A DNA stretch of 64,000 nucleotides from Hevea brasiliensis (GCF_030052815.1 NC_079504.1:86717451-86781450), one strand, 5' to 3'. Shown: positions 1 through 12,594, counted from the stretch's first letter. Numbers and translations are program-made. Notes: a model not told the origin generated them from the sequence alone.

Positions 1-2211
1 CTTGCTTTGCAACCAGCAATGAACTTTTGATCTCATGATCAAACACACAATTAAATCATATAATCAATAATCTAAATGGCAAATATAGTGGCTCTGATAC
101 CAATTGAAGGAACGGAAGCGTGAAAAACACAAGTTTATACCATTAAATTCAAAAATTTTCACCTAGGGTCACATGCATCATGCAAGATTTATTTTTTATC
201 TATTTGATTTCAATGATAAACAACATATTAAAACTCTTTTAATATGTTTTTGGATCTGTATTTGCAATTTAAGATTTTAAAATTAATCAGATTAATTTTA
301 GAACCCTAGATTAAATCAAGAACGATTACACTAACCTCTTGATGCGCTGCAGCGTGTCTGGGCCTTTGAGATTCGTCTTCAGGACACCAGATGTTGTCCC
401 TCTAGCTTGTCCACACCAAGAACACCTGTGGCAGCCCTTGAAGAGCTGCTAAAGCTTTTTCTATTAATTAGAAAATCAAGTTCTGCCTTTTAAGAGATTA
501 AAGATGTAAACAGGACACTAGAAACAATTTCTAGTGTTCTTAATTCAAGAGATTGATGGCTAATCTCTTTGAATTGATAAGAGATGAAGAAGAATAGAGG
601 GAGGGCTGCAAAATGGCGTGACAAAGGAGTGTGGCTGCTGGTTGTATTTTATTTTCTCATAACAACACTTAAATAGCTAGGTTAACACATTAAACCCTTG
701 CCACATGTCACCCTTTGATTAGCTCTAGGTTTAAGTGACCCAATTACATTGTACCAAGTGTCAAACCTATATTTAATCTTGATTTTAATCATCTTACATG
801 ATTAAAAAACATTTAGCAAGCTTATGTGTTATGCCATGTGTCACCATCTCATGGTGCCACGTGTCACACAGCAAAATGACCAAAATGCCCCTGTATCTTA
901 ATTTTGAGTTCTTAACCCAAAATAATTATTTTCTTCTTCTAATTAATTTATATCAAATATAAATTAATTAATTAATCTCTATTAATTAATTTCTCATTAA
1001 TTAAATTCATATTTAAACACTTTAAATACAAATTTAACTTATATTATACATCCAATAATCTAGATTTTGTTTCAAGTCATGCTAGGGACTTTGCAATCTA
1101 ATTGCAAACCAAACCTATTTAATTAATTAATTTAAACTCTTTAATTAATTAATTAAATCATATTTAATTAGGTGCTAACTTGTGTTTGTGTGTGACTTAC
1201 TAGGCTCATCACTAATTGGCAATGAGACATGATATCAACTCTTAATATCATCAGAACTCTTTCTTACCATAAATGATTTCTCTAAATCATTTTATGAACC
1301 TCATAGACCATGGTTAACACCTAGCATAGCATGCCATAGCCACCCAATTAGTAATAAGGTTTACCTTAAATGAACCTATAATCATATGTTACCATGAACT
1401 AGAATCTCTTTGTTACAAAATCCCAACTCAAGCTGGAGTCATGGTTTATGTCAAACTCTATTTGCTATGAATATTATGTTCTCTTTTAATTCCAGTTCTT
1501 GATTAAAAAGATTTTCTCATCAGAAACTCTTTTCTGAATAAATCTATCTGTCTCTGCCAGAACTTGAAACATCAAGAACAATTAAATGAACATAGGATTT
1601 TATCTCTATTTACTTAGAGGAACAGATTCCATCTTGATCAACACCTACCTCCATATATAACTAGTAGGAGCCAACACATGCCCATATACCCATACACAGT
1701 ACAAGTATGAAAGCAGTATCAAACTCAAACTACCTATATACAAGATAACTGTGCTATCTCAGGTGTAAAGATTATATGCACTGATATGATTTATGACAAA
1801 ACATTGACAAGAATAAACTCCATGTGCTTGTCATAAGCGTCACTGATTCGACCTACTTATCATTTATAAGTGCCTATCATGTTTGTTATATGGCATGAGA
1901 CTCACCATTCCATCTTATTTATATCTCATATAAATAACTTGGGAACAAACATGAATACAATCTTTCTGGATAAGTCATGTCCTTATTATGAAGTATCCTC
2001 GATTGTGAACCTATTTATGATACTTCATGCTAGAAATATTGTCACTCATATTCTTAACAACTTAAGAATAATATTTCTAACAAAATATCAATGGACCTTT
2101 TCTATTACACATAAATATATTATGTAAACGGAAAAGTGGAAATGCCTTTTATTAATAAAAATATGTACAAGATACATACTAAATGATATGCTCTAGGGCA
2201 TACTACTAACA
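1..2211 (-). mobile_element. Ty1/Copia retrotransposon 5' end: leader, primer site and 2.1-kb LTR
   Basis: Read on the minus strand, a 2107-bp LTR starts at 2211 (TGTTAGTAGTATGCC) and ends at 105 (CGTTCCTTCA). It therefore has the usual TG...CA ends. A tRNA-Met-type primer site follows directly at 88-102, so this is the 5' LTR and the element body lies left of position 1. Only 87 bases of leader are in view, with no gag start. A second copy of the same LTR lies in the opposite orientation at 28893-30996. The element sits inside Gypsy sequence: the bases from 2212 on continue a motif that is intact at 8716 onward. The expected target duplication on this side is CACAT (2212-2216); its partner is outside the window. 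Short ORFs inside this LTR are chance ORFs. Copia assignment is inferred from LTR size, primer type and ends. Confidence 0.85.
88..102 (-). other. primer binding site of the Copia element
   Basis: On the minus strand this reads TGGTATCAGAGCCAC, complementary to the 3' end of plant initiator tRNA-Met. A 2-base spacer separates it from the LTR. It fixes the LTR border and the direction of the element. Confidence 0.9.
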
Positions 2212-2260
2212 CACATCAGGTAAATTTCGAGGACGAAATTTTTATTTAGAGGGGAAGAGT
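2212..2260 (+). other. 3' end of a Gypsy internal region with polypurine tract
   Basis: The stretch contains the motif AAATTTCGAGGACGAAATTT and a purine run GAGGGGAAGAG just before an LTR. The same sequence occurs at 8719-8762 before LTR-B, where it continues from an integrase ORF. Here the upstream part has been cut off by the Copia element. LTR-A is therefore the 3' LTR of one element copy and also the 5' LTR of the next. Confidence 0.8.
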
Positions 2261-5200
2261 TGTAACATCCCCACTGTACGTATTCTGTACGTTCTATTGC
2301 TCCAGTGGCCAAATAATAGTCCAGGCAAGTCAGGATGTCTGGAACTACACTTCGGTGATAGTGAACAGACATATAATGATGAAATAAATAAAAATAAAAT
2401 ACAAGAAAAATCAAAGAAAAATGAAAGAGAGAAAATGAAGCTAAGTTAAACGAGCCGACACCGCAGCGATAGGTGACCGCACTAGGAAGGCCGCGTTTCG
2501 ACCCCAGATCATGGGAAACCTCAAAATGTAATTCTGGGATGTAAGTAAAGGTCTATTGAAATATAATTGACACTAGAATTATTAAAGAAAAATTAATAAA
2601 TTAGTACAAAGAAAAAAGAAAAATCGAGAAACAGACAAAAATTCCAGATACTAAAAATCGAATATAACCCGAAGTGGGGTATTTTGGTCATTTGACACAT
2701 AGTGTTGCCTTTTTTACCTCAATCTCCATTAAAAATAAATGATATTACACTTAGAAAATGTCAAAGAAAAATTAGAAAGTTAGTATAAACGAAAAATAAA
2801 AATTAAAGAAATCGGCGGTACAAGGAGTAAATCGGTGTTACCGAAAAAGTCCGAACTTGACCCGAAGAGGGGCATTTTGGTCAATTGACACCTAGAGTTG
2901 ACTTTTGACTTAAATGTCCATGAAAAATAAGTGGTATTATATTTTGAAAATTTAATGAAAAATGAAATTAAATATAAAATGCAATTAAAGGAAAAGTGGG
3001 GGATGAATTTGCAAAGATTGAAACTTTGAATTATAATAATAATAAACCTAAGTTAGTGGGCATATAAAACACATAAGATGACAAGGAACAATCCATTAAC
3101 TCACTTCATCATCTCCAATTCTCTAAAATTCTGAAATGGAGCTCTTCTTTTCCTCCATGGATGAGTTCCATGCAAGCTCACCAAACTTATTATTTTCAAC
3201 TTAAAACTCAAGACTCCCTTCATTAAAATTGGTCCTCACATCATGGGAAAGCTATAGGTAGCAAAAAGAAAGGAAACTTTTGAAGTTTCACAAGCTTGAA
3301 TTGATTGAAATTGAGAAATTTAAACTATGGCTTGAAACAATTATTGGAGATTTGTGTTGTTGCTTCATTTTTGGGTAGCCATGAACCTTTGTTGAGCTTG
3401 AGTTATTTTTACTTCTAATGAGTGGAAATGAAGGTTGATTAATTCAAATGAAAGTTGTAGTAAGTTTGTATCTAAGTATATGCATGTAGTGTTTGAATTA
3501 AGGGTGTGAAATGGAACTTTGATGCCTTGAGCAAACTGCCAAGTTTGGCAGCCCCTAATAGCATGAAATTGTGTGTGAACATGTAGTTATTAATGATATA
3601 TGCTAATGATAAATTGTGGGCAGCAAGTGTAAGTGATATTGAAGTATGATTATGTTGAAGTGTATGTGTAATATTGACATTGAGATATGTTGAATTTTGG
3701 TAGAAGTGAATGTTGAACTTAATGGTGAATTATGTGCATTGGGCACTTGAATATTCTGTCCAAAATTGTTGATGGAATTGTGTACAATATATATATGCAA
3801 GTGTTATTGATTGAATATTGAAGTAATGAGGAGGAGAAGGAATATCAAATTGGAAGTGTAAATGCTTTGTGCAGGTTGTGTATTGAAGGCAGTACCTAAA
3901 TTAGGCCATAAGTGCCAAACTATGAACCCAATTGGTATGAGGCCAATATGGGGTGAAACTAGACACTAAATAGGCCAACTTTCATGTAGAAATGTTGCCA
4001 AAATTCTGCCTAGAAACTGACCTTAAAAAGTGACCAAATCCGGATTAGTGCATTTAAGGCCTGAAAACTGACCATTTAGGCAGCAGTTAGTGTTTAGGCC
4101 ATAACTCACTGAAAACAGGTCCAATTGACCTGAAATTTTGACTATGAATAGTTAAGACCTATATCTACAAGTCTTATGAAGACACCAAAGCCCAGAAATG
4201 ACCATAAGCAAGTCAAAAAGCTTGCACAAGTTCGGGTCCAAAAACTGGCCGAACCTAAAATGACCTAAAGTGACCAATTTTGATACATTTTGACCAGCAA
4301 TAGTAAAATGACAATAACTTAGTCTACATAACTCAGAATGACCTGAAATTTTGCCCCGCGTTCCATAAGACATAGACCTACAAGTTTGTACTTTGGACCG
4401 AAACCCGAAAACTGAGGGAACTAGGTCGTCTGGCTAGGTCAAAATAGTACACCGAAATCCGGTAAATTGCAATAAAATGCAATACACTTGGAAATGAAAT
4501 TGGTAGCATATACCAACACTAAAGGGCTATAAAATGTGACATATTGGTAACATTAGAATTGACTCACATAGAGTGCATCAAGGGTCAACATTATAGGTTG
4601 ACTAATGAAGTGAACTGAAGGGAATAGTACCAAGAGAAATAGGACTTTAAGCTAGACAAATCTAGCACACAAAAATTGAGAAATTAACCCAATTTTGCAC
4701 CAAAGTTGCAATCTGTCCAACTTTAGTAAATTGACCATATCTTGGTCTATACAACTCGGAATGACCTGAAATTTTACCCCGCGTTCAGTAAGACATAGAG
4801 CTACAATTTTGCTTCTTTGACAAAAAGCTAAAAACCAAGGGAAATAGGACTTTATGCTAGATCAATCTAGCTCACTAAAATTGAAAATTGGTAATTACAT
4901 AAAATGATGCTTGAAGTGATTTGGCAATGAATGCCAACTTGTAAAAATGGTAAATTGCACTATATTGGCAGCATATTGAAATGCAAATTGTGACATGTTG
5001 ATACTAAAATCAACCTATCCATGATGCATAAAAAGGTCAATAATTTTATTGACCAGTGAAAGGCATAAAGATGTATAAACCCTATGAATAAAGAATTAAA
5101 TATGTAATATTGTAATATGCCCTAATTTGCCTAGTTGACTAGTTTGGATAGGTTGGCATGCCAATAGGATTCTGACAGCTGTTCTGTAAATGACTTTACG

Positions 5201-5759
5201 TCATACTGTGTTTTATGGCCTATTATGCCATACTATGATTTTAATAGCCTATGGCTATACAGTTTGTGTTATTATACTCGGCTTAGTGCCTGATTGATTA
5301 TATAGCTTTTTAGCCACACTGTTTGCACACCGGGAGATACTTTGTGATCGATGGTGTGATGGCCCGAGGTACTAGGTACCCAGTGCTAGTATATCCGTTT
5401 ATCCAGTCTGGTCAGTGTATAGGCTATATAGGCAGTCATTTAAAACATTATTCAATTCAGGAAGCTGAGTTAAGTTAAGTATAATGAAATTTCAGTACAA
5501 TTAAATTAAGTATTGAATGAATGAGTAAAAGAAATTACCAAAAGCAACATAACAAAAATATAAATTGCAGAATCGTAGAGACTTGAAATACAATACAGTT
5601 AGAATAATTTGTATACTGGGTAGTATTACTGAAAAGTTATAAACTAAGCACTTCCAGAGAGGAACAAACTAGTATATAAGATTGTTGATACTAGAAATAC
5701 CATACTAGAATAATTGATTCTTGAGTATCCGATTTATGATTTATTTCTTTCTTTAATTG

Positions 5760-5833
5760 TATATATTATTTCTTGTTATACTATTGCACCACTAAGCAGA
5801 AATGCTTAGCGCGATGGAATTGCTTCCTCGCGC
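5760..5833 (+). promoter_or_regulatory. LTR-A core promoter and double hairpin at the start of R
   Basis: TATATATTA lies at 5760-5768, about 28 bases before TTGCACCACT, a plausible start site near 5787. Hairpin 1 (5792-5809) is CTAAGCA-GAAA-TGCTTAG, a 7-bp stem with a GNRA tetraloop. Hairpin 2 (5809-5833) pairs GCGCGA with TCGCGC; inside it a bulged T is followed by GGAA pairing with TTCC around a TTGC loop. The same arrangement recurs in other LTRs of this window. The start site is inferred from spacing only. Confidence 0.6.
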
Positions 5834-6017
5834 AGGTACTGAAGGTGAAACCAGTAGACTGTCAACTGAGATTTTTGGAGTCCAGATCTGCAGAAGTGTC
5901 AGAAGGGTTCAAGATTGTCACCTCCTCAGCAATGCATGTAGATAGGGCTCATTTTACACATGTTATGTATATTGTTCATTCCTAGCACATTGTAAATTAT
6001 TTGTATATCTTGTACAA

Positions 6018-6023
6018 AATAAA
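6018..6023 (+). terminator. polyadenylation signal of LTR-A
   Basis: A canonical AATAAA lies about 230 bases after the inferred start site. It is the likely 3' end signal of the retrotransposon transcript. The equivalent in LTR-B is at 12774-12779. Confidence 0.55.
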
Positions 6024-6484
6024 CTCATGTAATTAACCTATGAATTATGGAAGCTACTCAAAGTAAGTATTTTAATATGTGAATTGAATTTGAGATATAA
6101 TGGGATTGTACTTGTGAGTATTGAGATGTTGAAAATCTGATGAGATTTCTGAGAAATCTGGATACTGTATTGAGATACATTATGTTTGAAAATTTTTGAG
6201 ACTATTAAGTTTGAGAAATTGAGTATATATTGAAATTGTTTTTGGCAGGTTCTTCTGAACTGTTAGTCCAAATTACAGTCGGCATGTTGTCGGATTATCG
6301 TTAAAATTTTTGAAATTTCCAAATTAGTTAGATTTTGATAAAAGTAAAAATAGCCTAAACCTTAAATAAAGTTTTTGAATAAATAAATCAAGAACTGTAA
6401 TGAAATCAGATAAGATCAGGTGCTTCGGCACGCCGTGTAGCATGCCTTGCTCGGCTACACTGTAGACAGGTGAGGGGTGTTACA

Positions 6485-7186
6485 TTTAGTGGTATCAGAG
6501 CACGGTTTAGGCGTTCCTAGGAAAAGATAAGTAGAAAGAACTAGTGTGCATACATGCATTGCATTCATAAGAGTCGAGGTGACACTATGCAGATCTGTTT
6601 ACTTTTGATTCTTCAAAGTTAAGGTATTGACTCAGAGTCACCGAGGGCATTAGAAAAAGAAGTAGAAAACCTAGTTCATGAGGTTATAAGGTAGTGACTA
6701 TGTAATATTCTCGATGTTTGTATTGTAAGCTGCAGATTACAGTACCGACATGGGATTATTGTGTAGAGCTACGTGCTTCCTCATAATACAATAAACTAAG
6801 AATATTTGTAAGTAATCTATATTTTGATACAGTTATGCCCGAATAGAGTACTATTACGGGAAATAAATGTGAAAATTCTAGTAAGAAATTTAAAACTTCA
6901 GAACTAGCCTATCGAAAGACTACACTTCTAAGGTAGCTAGAGTAAGTGGCTCGGTTACACTAATGTGGACTACCATTACCACAAAAATTGCTAAGAGCTT
7001 AGAGAATCTAGTATGGCTATAAATTAGAAAGAACACCTTGAGGATGAAGATATCTGGACATTAATATGGAGTCTTATCAGTATTTTAATATTTTTGACAA
7101 GAAGGAATATTTGAGAATACATTTAGAAATTGTATTGATGCTCTCTCCGGAAGCAAGAATAGATACCTTCCATTGATGGAGTTATT
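6485..7186 (+). other. Gypsy primer binding site and non-coding leader
   Basis: The primer site TGGTATCAGAGCACGG (6490-6505) follows LTR-A after a 5-base spacer and matches the tRNA-Met class. The next 680 bases carry no long ORF. A stretch near 6690-6800 is clearly similar to the reverse complement of about 39440-39560, so this leader is shared with the minus-strand Gypsy copy there. No gag, protease, reverse transcriptase or RNase H sequence is recognisable between the leader and the integrase, so most of the coding region has been deleted. Confidence 0.7.
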
Positions 7187-8855
7187 TTGGCTGAATTGCA
7201 AGTGAAGCCGAATTTGTTACAATAGATACAGGATGGGTAGAAGACAGATGGGAAATTAATGGCTATTATAGGCAAAATCACTGAGGGGAAGGAAACTGAA
7301 TATGAAGTGAAAGAAAATGGGTGCTTGTACTATAAAGAAAGAGTGTTTATTCCAGATGATAAAGAATTGAAAACCAGTATTCTGAAAGAAGCACATAACA
7401 GTGTGTATGCTATGCACCCAGGAAGCACAAAAATGTACCATGACCTGAAACACCGATACTGGTGGCCAGGTATGAAGAAGGACATAGTTGACTATGTAAC
7501 TAGATGCTTGACATGTCAGCAAGTCAAAGCAAAACATCAAGTTCCATCAGGTTTGTTACAGCCCATAAACATACCTGAATGGAAATGGGATCAAGTCACT
7601 ATGGACTTTGTCAGTGGTCTACCTCTCACTCAGAAGAAGCATGATGCAGTATGGGTGATTGTGGATAGGTTGACCAAATCAGCACATTTTCTGCTAGTTA
7701 GAACTAACTACTCACTGGAAAAGCTAGCAGAATTGTACATCAGTGAGATAGTTAGACTACATGGAATCCCACTTTCCATTATATCTGATAGAGACCCGAA
7801 GTTTTCATCTAGATTTTGGAAGAAATTACAAGAATCCTTGGGCACACAACTCCATTTTAGTACGGCTTTTCATCCTCAGACGAATGGACAGTCGGAAAGA
7901 ATAATCCAGGTAAATTTTGAAACTCATTGAGTTATTGTAAACAATAATTGAACTGATAATGATAATAATAACAAAATATATGTGATAGGTCCTCGAGGAT
8001 ATGCTGAGAAGTTGTGTTATTGAGTTTGAAAGAAGTTGGGACAGATACCTTCCACTGGCAGAATTTGCATACAATAATAGCTATCAAGCTAGCATACAAA
8101 TGGCACCCTATGAAGCACTGTATGGGAGAAAATGCAGAACACCTGTATGTTGGACTGAATTGGGTGAAGATAAGCTAGTGGGGCCAGACTTGATAAAACA
8201 GACAGAGGAAAAGGTGAAACTGATAAAGGCCAATTTGAAAGTTGCCTCAGACCGACAGAAATCTTATGCCGACTTGAAAAGAAAGGACATTGAATATGAA
8301 GTTGGCGAGAAGGTATTTCTCAAAGTATCACCGTGGAAGAAAGTGTTGAGATTCGGGAAAAAGGGAAAATTAAGCCCTAGGTTCATTGGCTCATATGAAA
8401 TTTTTGAATGTGTGGGACCAGTAGCCTACCGATTAGCCTTACCACATGAGCTGGACAATATACGTAATGTGTTCTATGTCTCGATGCTCCGAAGATACAT
8501 ATCAAATCCTTCACATGTCATCTCAGCAGAAGAAATTGTGGTACAACCTGACCTGACATATGAAGAAGAACTAATTAAAATCTTGGCACAAGAGGTAAAA
8601 GAGCTCAGAAATAAGACAATTCCACTAGTGAAAATCCTATGGAGACACTACAACACGGAAGAGGCAACATGGGAGAGCGAGAGGACAATGAGGCAACAGT
8701 TCCCTCAGCTCTTCACATCAGGTAAATTTCGAGGACGAAATTTTTATTTCGAGGGGAAGAGTTGTAACATCCCCACTGTACGTATTCTGTACGTTCTATT
8801 GCTCCAGTGGCCAAATAATAGTCCAGTAAGTCGATGTCCGAACTACACTTCGTGA
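7187..8855 (+). pseudogene. Gypsy polyprotein remnant: integrase with chromodomain
   Basis: The open part runs 7259-7909 and, after a possible 79-nt intron, 7989-8855. An HHCC zinc motif sits at H46, H53, C83 and C86 (numbered from 7259). The integrase core keeps D116, D177 and E213, with 35 residues between the last two, so the catalytic triad is complete. The second exon carries the GPF/Y-like segment (about residues 126-145 counted from 8001) and a chromodomain (about 187-237) with the aromatic WRHY and TWE motifs. These features define a chromovirus integrase, which inserts the cDNA copy into chromatin. Upstream, 7187-7258 continues the same frame but has two TAG stops. Gag through RNase H is missing, so it cannot act alone. 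The frame runs past the polypurine tract into LTR-B without an earlier stop. Confidence 0.9.
7910..7988 (+). other. putative phase-0 intron in the integrase
   Basis: The 79-nt segment starts GTAAAT and ends GATAG, is very AT-rich, and has a branch-point-like CTGAT about 35 bases before the 3' end. The boundaries fall exactly between codons: CAG before and GTC after. Removing it joins QSERIIQ to VLEDML, the usual continuous integrase sequence after the catalytic Glu. Leaving it in stops the frame after six more codons. It could also be a chance AT-rich insertion; no splicing evidence is available here. Confidence 0.65.
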
Positions 8856-10508
8856 TAGTGAATGCACATATAATGATGAAATAAATAAAAAGAAAATACA
8901 AGAAAAATCAAAGAAAAATGAAAGAGAGAAAATGAAGCTAAGTTAAATGAGCCGGCACTACAGCGATGGGTGACCGTGACTGAAGGCTGCCGACCCAGAT
9001 CATGGGAACCCTCAGAATGTAATTCTGGGATGTAAGTAAAGGTCTATTGAAATATAATTGACACTAGAATTATTAAAGAAAAATTAATAAATTAGTACAA
9101 AGAAAAACGAAAAATCGAGAAATAGACAAAAATCGGTATTACCGAAAAATCGGGAATATAACCCGAAGTGGGGTATTTTGGTCATTTGACACATAGTGTT
9201 GCCTTTTTGACCTCAATCTCCATTAAAAATAAATGATATTACACTTAGAAAATGTCAAAGAAAAATTAGAAAGTTAGTATAAACGAAAAATAAAAATTAA
9301 AGAAATCGGCGGTACAAGGAGTAAATCCTGTTATCGAAAAGTTCGAACTTGACCCGAAGAGGGGCATTTTGGTCAATTGACACCTAGAGTTGACTTTTGA
9401 CTTAAATGTCCATGAAAAATAAGTGGTATTATATTTTGAAAATTTAATGAAAAATGAAATTAAATATAAAATGCAATTAAAGGAAAAGTGGGGGATGAAT
9501 TTGCAAAGATTGAAACTTTGAATTATAATAATAATAAACCTAAGTTAGTGGGCATATAAAACACATAAGATGACAAGGAACAATCCATTAACTCACTTCA
9601 TCTTCTCCAATTCTCTAAAATGCCGAAATGGAGCTCTTCCTTTCCTCCATGGATGAGTTCCATGCAAGCTCACCAAACTTATTATTTTCAACTTAAAACT
9701 CAAGACTCCCTTCATTAAAATTGGTCCTCACATCATGGGAAAGCTATAGGTAGCAAAAAGAAAGGAAACTTTTGAAGTTTCACAAGCTTGGAAAGTTCTT
9801 GAATTAAGGTTAGTGCTTAATCTCCCCATTTTCTTTCATTAGATCTTGTTTTGAGCTTTGGGTGAGTTGATTTGTAAAGAAATTGAATAAATTAATGTAT
9901 ATTTTGTGAGCACTTCATTTCAGCAGCCACGAAATTCATGGGATTTTGATGTGTTTAAATGATGTAGATGAGTGTAAAGATGATGTTTGATATGGGTATA
10001 TGTATGAGAAGTGATAGGACTTGAATTGATTGAAATTGAGAAATTTAAACTATGGTTTGAAACAATTATTGGAGATTTGTGTTGTTGCTTCATTTTTGGG
10101 CAGCCATGAACCTTTGTTGAGCTTGAGTTATTTTTACTTCTAATGAGTGGAAATGAAGGTTGATTAATTCAAATGAAAGTTGTAGTAAGTTTGTATCTAA
10201 GTATATGCATGTAGTGTTTGAATTAAGGGTGTGAAATGGAACTTTGATGCCCTGAGCAAACTGCCAAGTTTAGCAGCCCCTAATAGCATGAAATTATGTG
10301 TGAACATGTAGTTATTAATGATATATGCTAATGATAAATTGTGAGTAGCAAGTGTAAGTGATATTGAAGTATGATTATGTTGAAGTGTATGTGTAATATT
10401 GACATTGAGATATGTTGAATTTTGGTGGAAGTGAATGTTGAACTTAATGGTGAATTATGTGCATTGGGCACTTGAATATTCTGCCCAAAATTGTTGCTGG
10501 AATTGTGT

Positions 10509-10510
<2 letters not shown>

Positions 10511-10549
<39 letters not shown>
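10511..10549. repeat. TA dinucleotide microsatellite in LTR-B
   Basis: About 19 AT repeats occur here, where LTR-A (near 3786-3797) has only about five. The expansion therefore happened after the two LTR copies separated. Confidence 0.95.
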
Positions 10550-10551
<2 letters not shown>

Positions 10552-12520
10552 AAGTGTTATTGATTGAATATTGAAGTAATGAGGAGGAGAAGGAATATCA
10601 AATTGGAAGTGTATATGCTTTGTGCAGGTTGTGTATTGAAGGCAGTACCTAAATTAGGCCATAAGTGCCAAACTATGAACCCAATTAGTATGAGGCCAAT
10701 ATGGGGTGAAACTAGACACTAAATAGGCCAACTTTCATGTAGAAATGTTACCAAAATTCTGGCTAGAAACTGACCTTAAAAAGTGACCAAATCCGGATTA
10801 GTGCATTTAAGGCCTGAAAACTGACCATTTGGGCAGCAGTTAGTGTTTAGGCCATAACTCACTCAAAACAGGTCCAATTGACCTGAAATTTTGACTATGA
10901 ATAGTTAAGACCTCTTTCTACAAGTCTTATGAAGACACCAAAGCCCAGAAATGACCATAAGCAAGTCAAAAAGCTTGCACAAGTTCGGGTCCAAAAACTG
11001 GCCGAACCTAAAATGACCTAAAATGACCTAAAGTGACCAATTTTGATACATTTTGACCAGCAATAGTAAAATGACAATAACTTGGTCTACATGACTCAGA
11101 ATCACCTGAAATTTTGCCACGCGTTCCATAAGACATAGACCTACAAGTTTGTAGTTTGGACCGAAACCCGAAAACCGAGGAAACTAGGTCGTCCGGCTAG
11201 GTCAAAATAGTACACCGAAATCCGGTAAATTGCAATAAAATGCAATACACTTGGAAATGAAATTGGTAGCATATACCAACACTAAAGGGCTATAAAATGT
11301 GACATATTGATAACATTAGAATTGACTCACATAGAGTGCATCAAGGGTCAACATTATAGGTTGACTAATGAAGTGAACTTAAGGGAATAGTACCAAGAGA
11401 AATAGGACTTTAAGCTAGACAAATCTAGCACACAAAAATTGAGAAATTAACCCAATTTTGCACCGAAGTTGCAATCTGTCCAACTTTAGTAAATTGATCA
11501 TATCTTGGTCTATACAACTCGGAATGACCTGAAATTTTACCCCGCGTGCAGTAAGACATAGAGCTACAATTTTGCTTCTTTGACCAAAAGCTAAAAACCA
11601 AGGGAAATAGGACTTTATGCTAGATCAATCTAGCTCACTAAAATTGAAAATTGGTAATTACATAAAATGATGCTTGAAGAGATTTAGCAATGAATGCCAA
11701 CTTGTAAAAATGGTAAATTGCACTATATTGGCAGCATATTGAAATGCAAATTGTGACATGTTGATACTAGAATCAACCCATCCATGATGCATAAAAAGGT
11801 CAATAATTTTATTGACCAGTGAAAGGCATAAAGATGTATAAACCCTATGAATAAAGAATTAAATATGTAATATTGTAATATGCCCTAATTTGCCTAGTTG
11901 ACTAGTTTGGATAGGTTGGCATGCCAATAGGATTCGACATTACGTCAGAAATGACTTTACGTCATACTGTGTTTTATGGCCTATTATGCCATACTATGAT
12001 TTTAATAGCCTATGGCTATACAGTTTGTGTTATTATACTCGGCTTAGTGCCTGATTGATTATATGGCTTTTTAGCCACACTGTTTGCACACCGGGAGATA
12101 CTTTGTGACCGATGGTGTGACGGCCCGAGGTACTAGGTACCCAGTGCTAGTATATCCGTTTATCCAGTCTGGTCAGTGTATAGGCTATATAGGCAGTCAT
12201 TTAAAACATTATTCAATTCAGGAAGCTGAGTAAAGTTAAGTATAATGAAATTTCAGTACAATTAAATTAAGTATTGAATGAATGAGTAAAAGAAATTACC
12301 AAAAGCAACATAACAAAAATATAAATTGCAGAATCGTAGAGACTTGAAATACAATACAGTTAGAATAATTTGTATACTGGGTAGTATTACTGAAAAGTTA
12401 TAAACTAAGCACTTCCAGAGAGGAACAAACTAGTATATAAGATTGTTGATACTAGAAATACCATACTAGAATAATTGATTCTTGAGTATCCGATTTATGA
12501 TTTATTTCTTTCTTTAATTG

Positions 12521-12594
12521 TATATATTTTTTCTTGTTATACTATTGCACCACTAAGCAGAAATGCTTAGCGCGATGGAATTGCTTCCTCGCGC
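12521..12594 (+). promoter_or_regulatory. LTR-B core promoter and double hairpin
   Basis: TATATATT (12521-12528) lies 27 bases before the inferred start near 12548. Both hairpins of LTR-A are preserved without a stem change: hairpin 1 at 12553-12570 with a GAAA loop, and hairpin 2 at 12570-12594. Confidence 0.6.

Larger units (their letters stand above)
2261..6484 (+). mobile_element. Ty3/Gypsy (chromovirus-type) long terminal repeat, LTR-A
   Basis: The 4224-bp repeat begins TGTAACATCCCC and ends GGGGTGTTACA, with matching inverted ends. A polypurine tract lies on its left and a tRNA-Met-type primer site on its right. LTR-B (8763 onward) is a close copy over nearly the whole length. LTR-A lacks about 233 bp that LTR-B has at 9791-10023; the junction at 3295-3298 lies on a CTTG repeat, which suggests a microhomology deletion. 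A TATA-like box, an inferred start site and two hairpins lie at 5760-5833, and an AATAAA signal at 6018-6023. U3 is thus about 3.5 kb and R about 250 bp. LTRs of this size before a chromodomain integrase fit the Tekay/Del group of plant chromoviruses; the group name is inference. Confidence 0.88.

Noticed and set aside
1870..2127. 85-codon ORF in the Copia LTR, with a similar ORF in the inverted copy at 29002-29226
   Set aside because: Both lie inside LTR copies of one family; the similarity comes from LTR homology, and the peptide has no recognisable domain.
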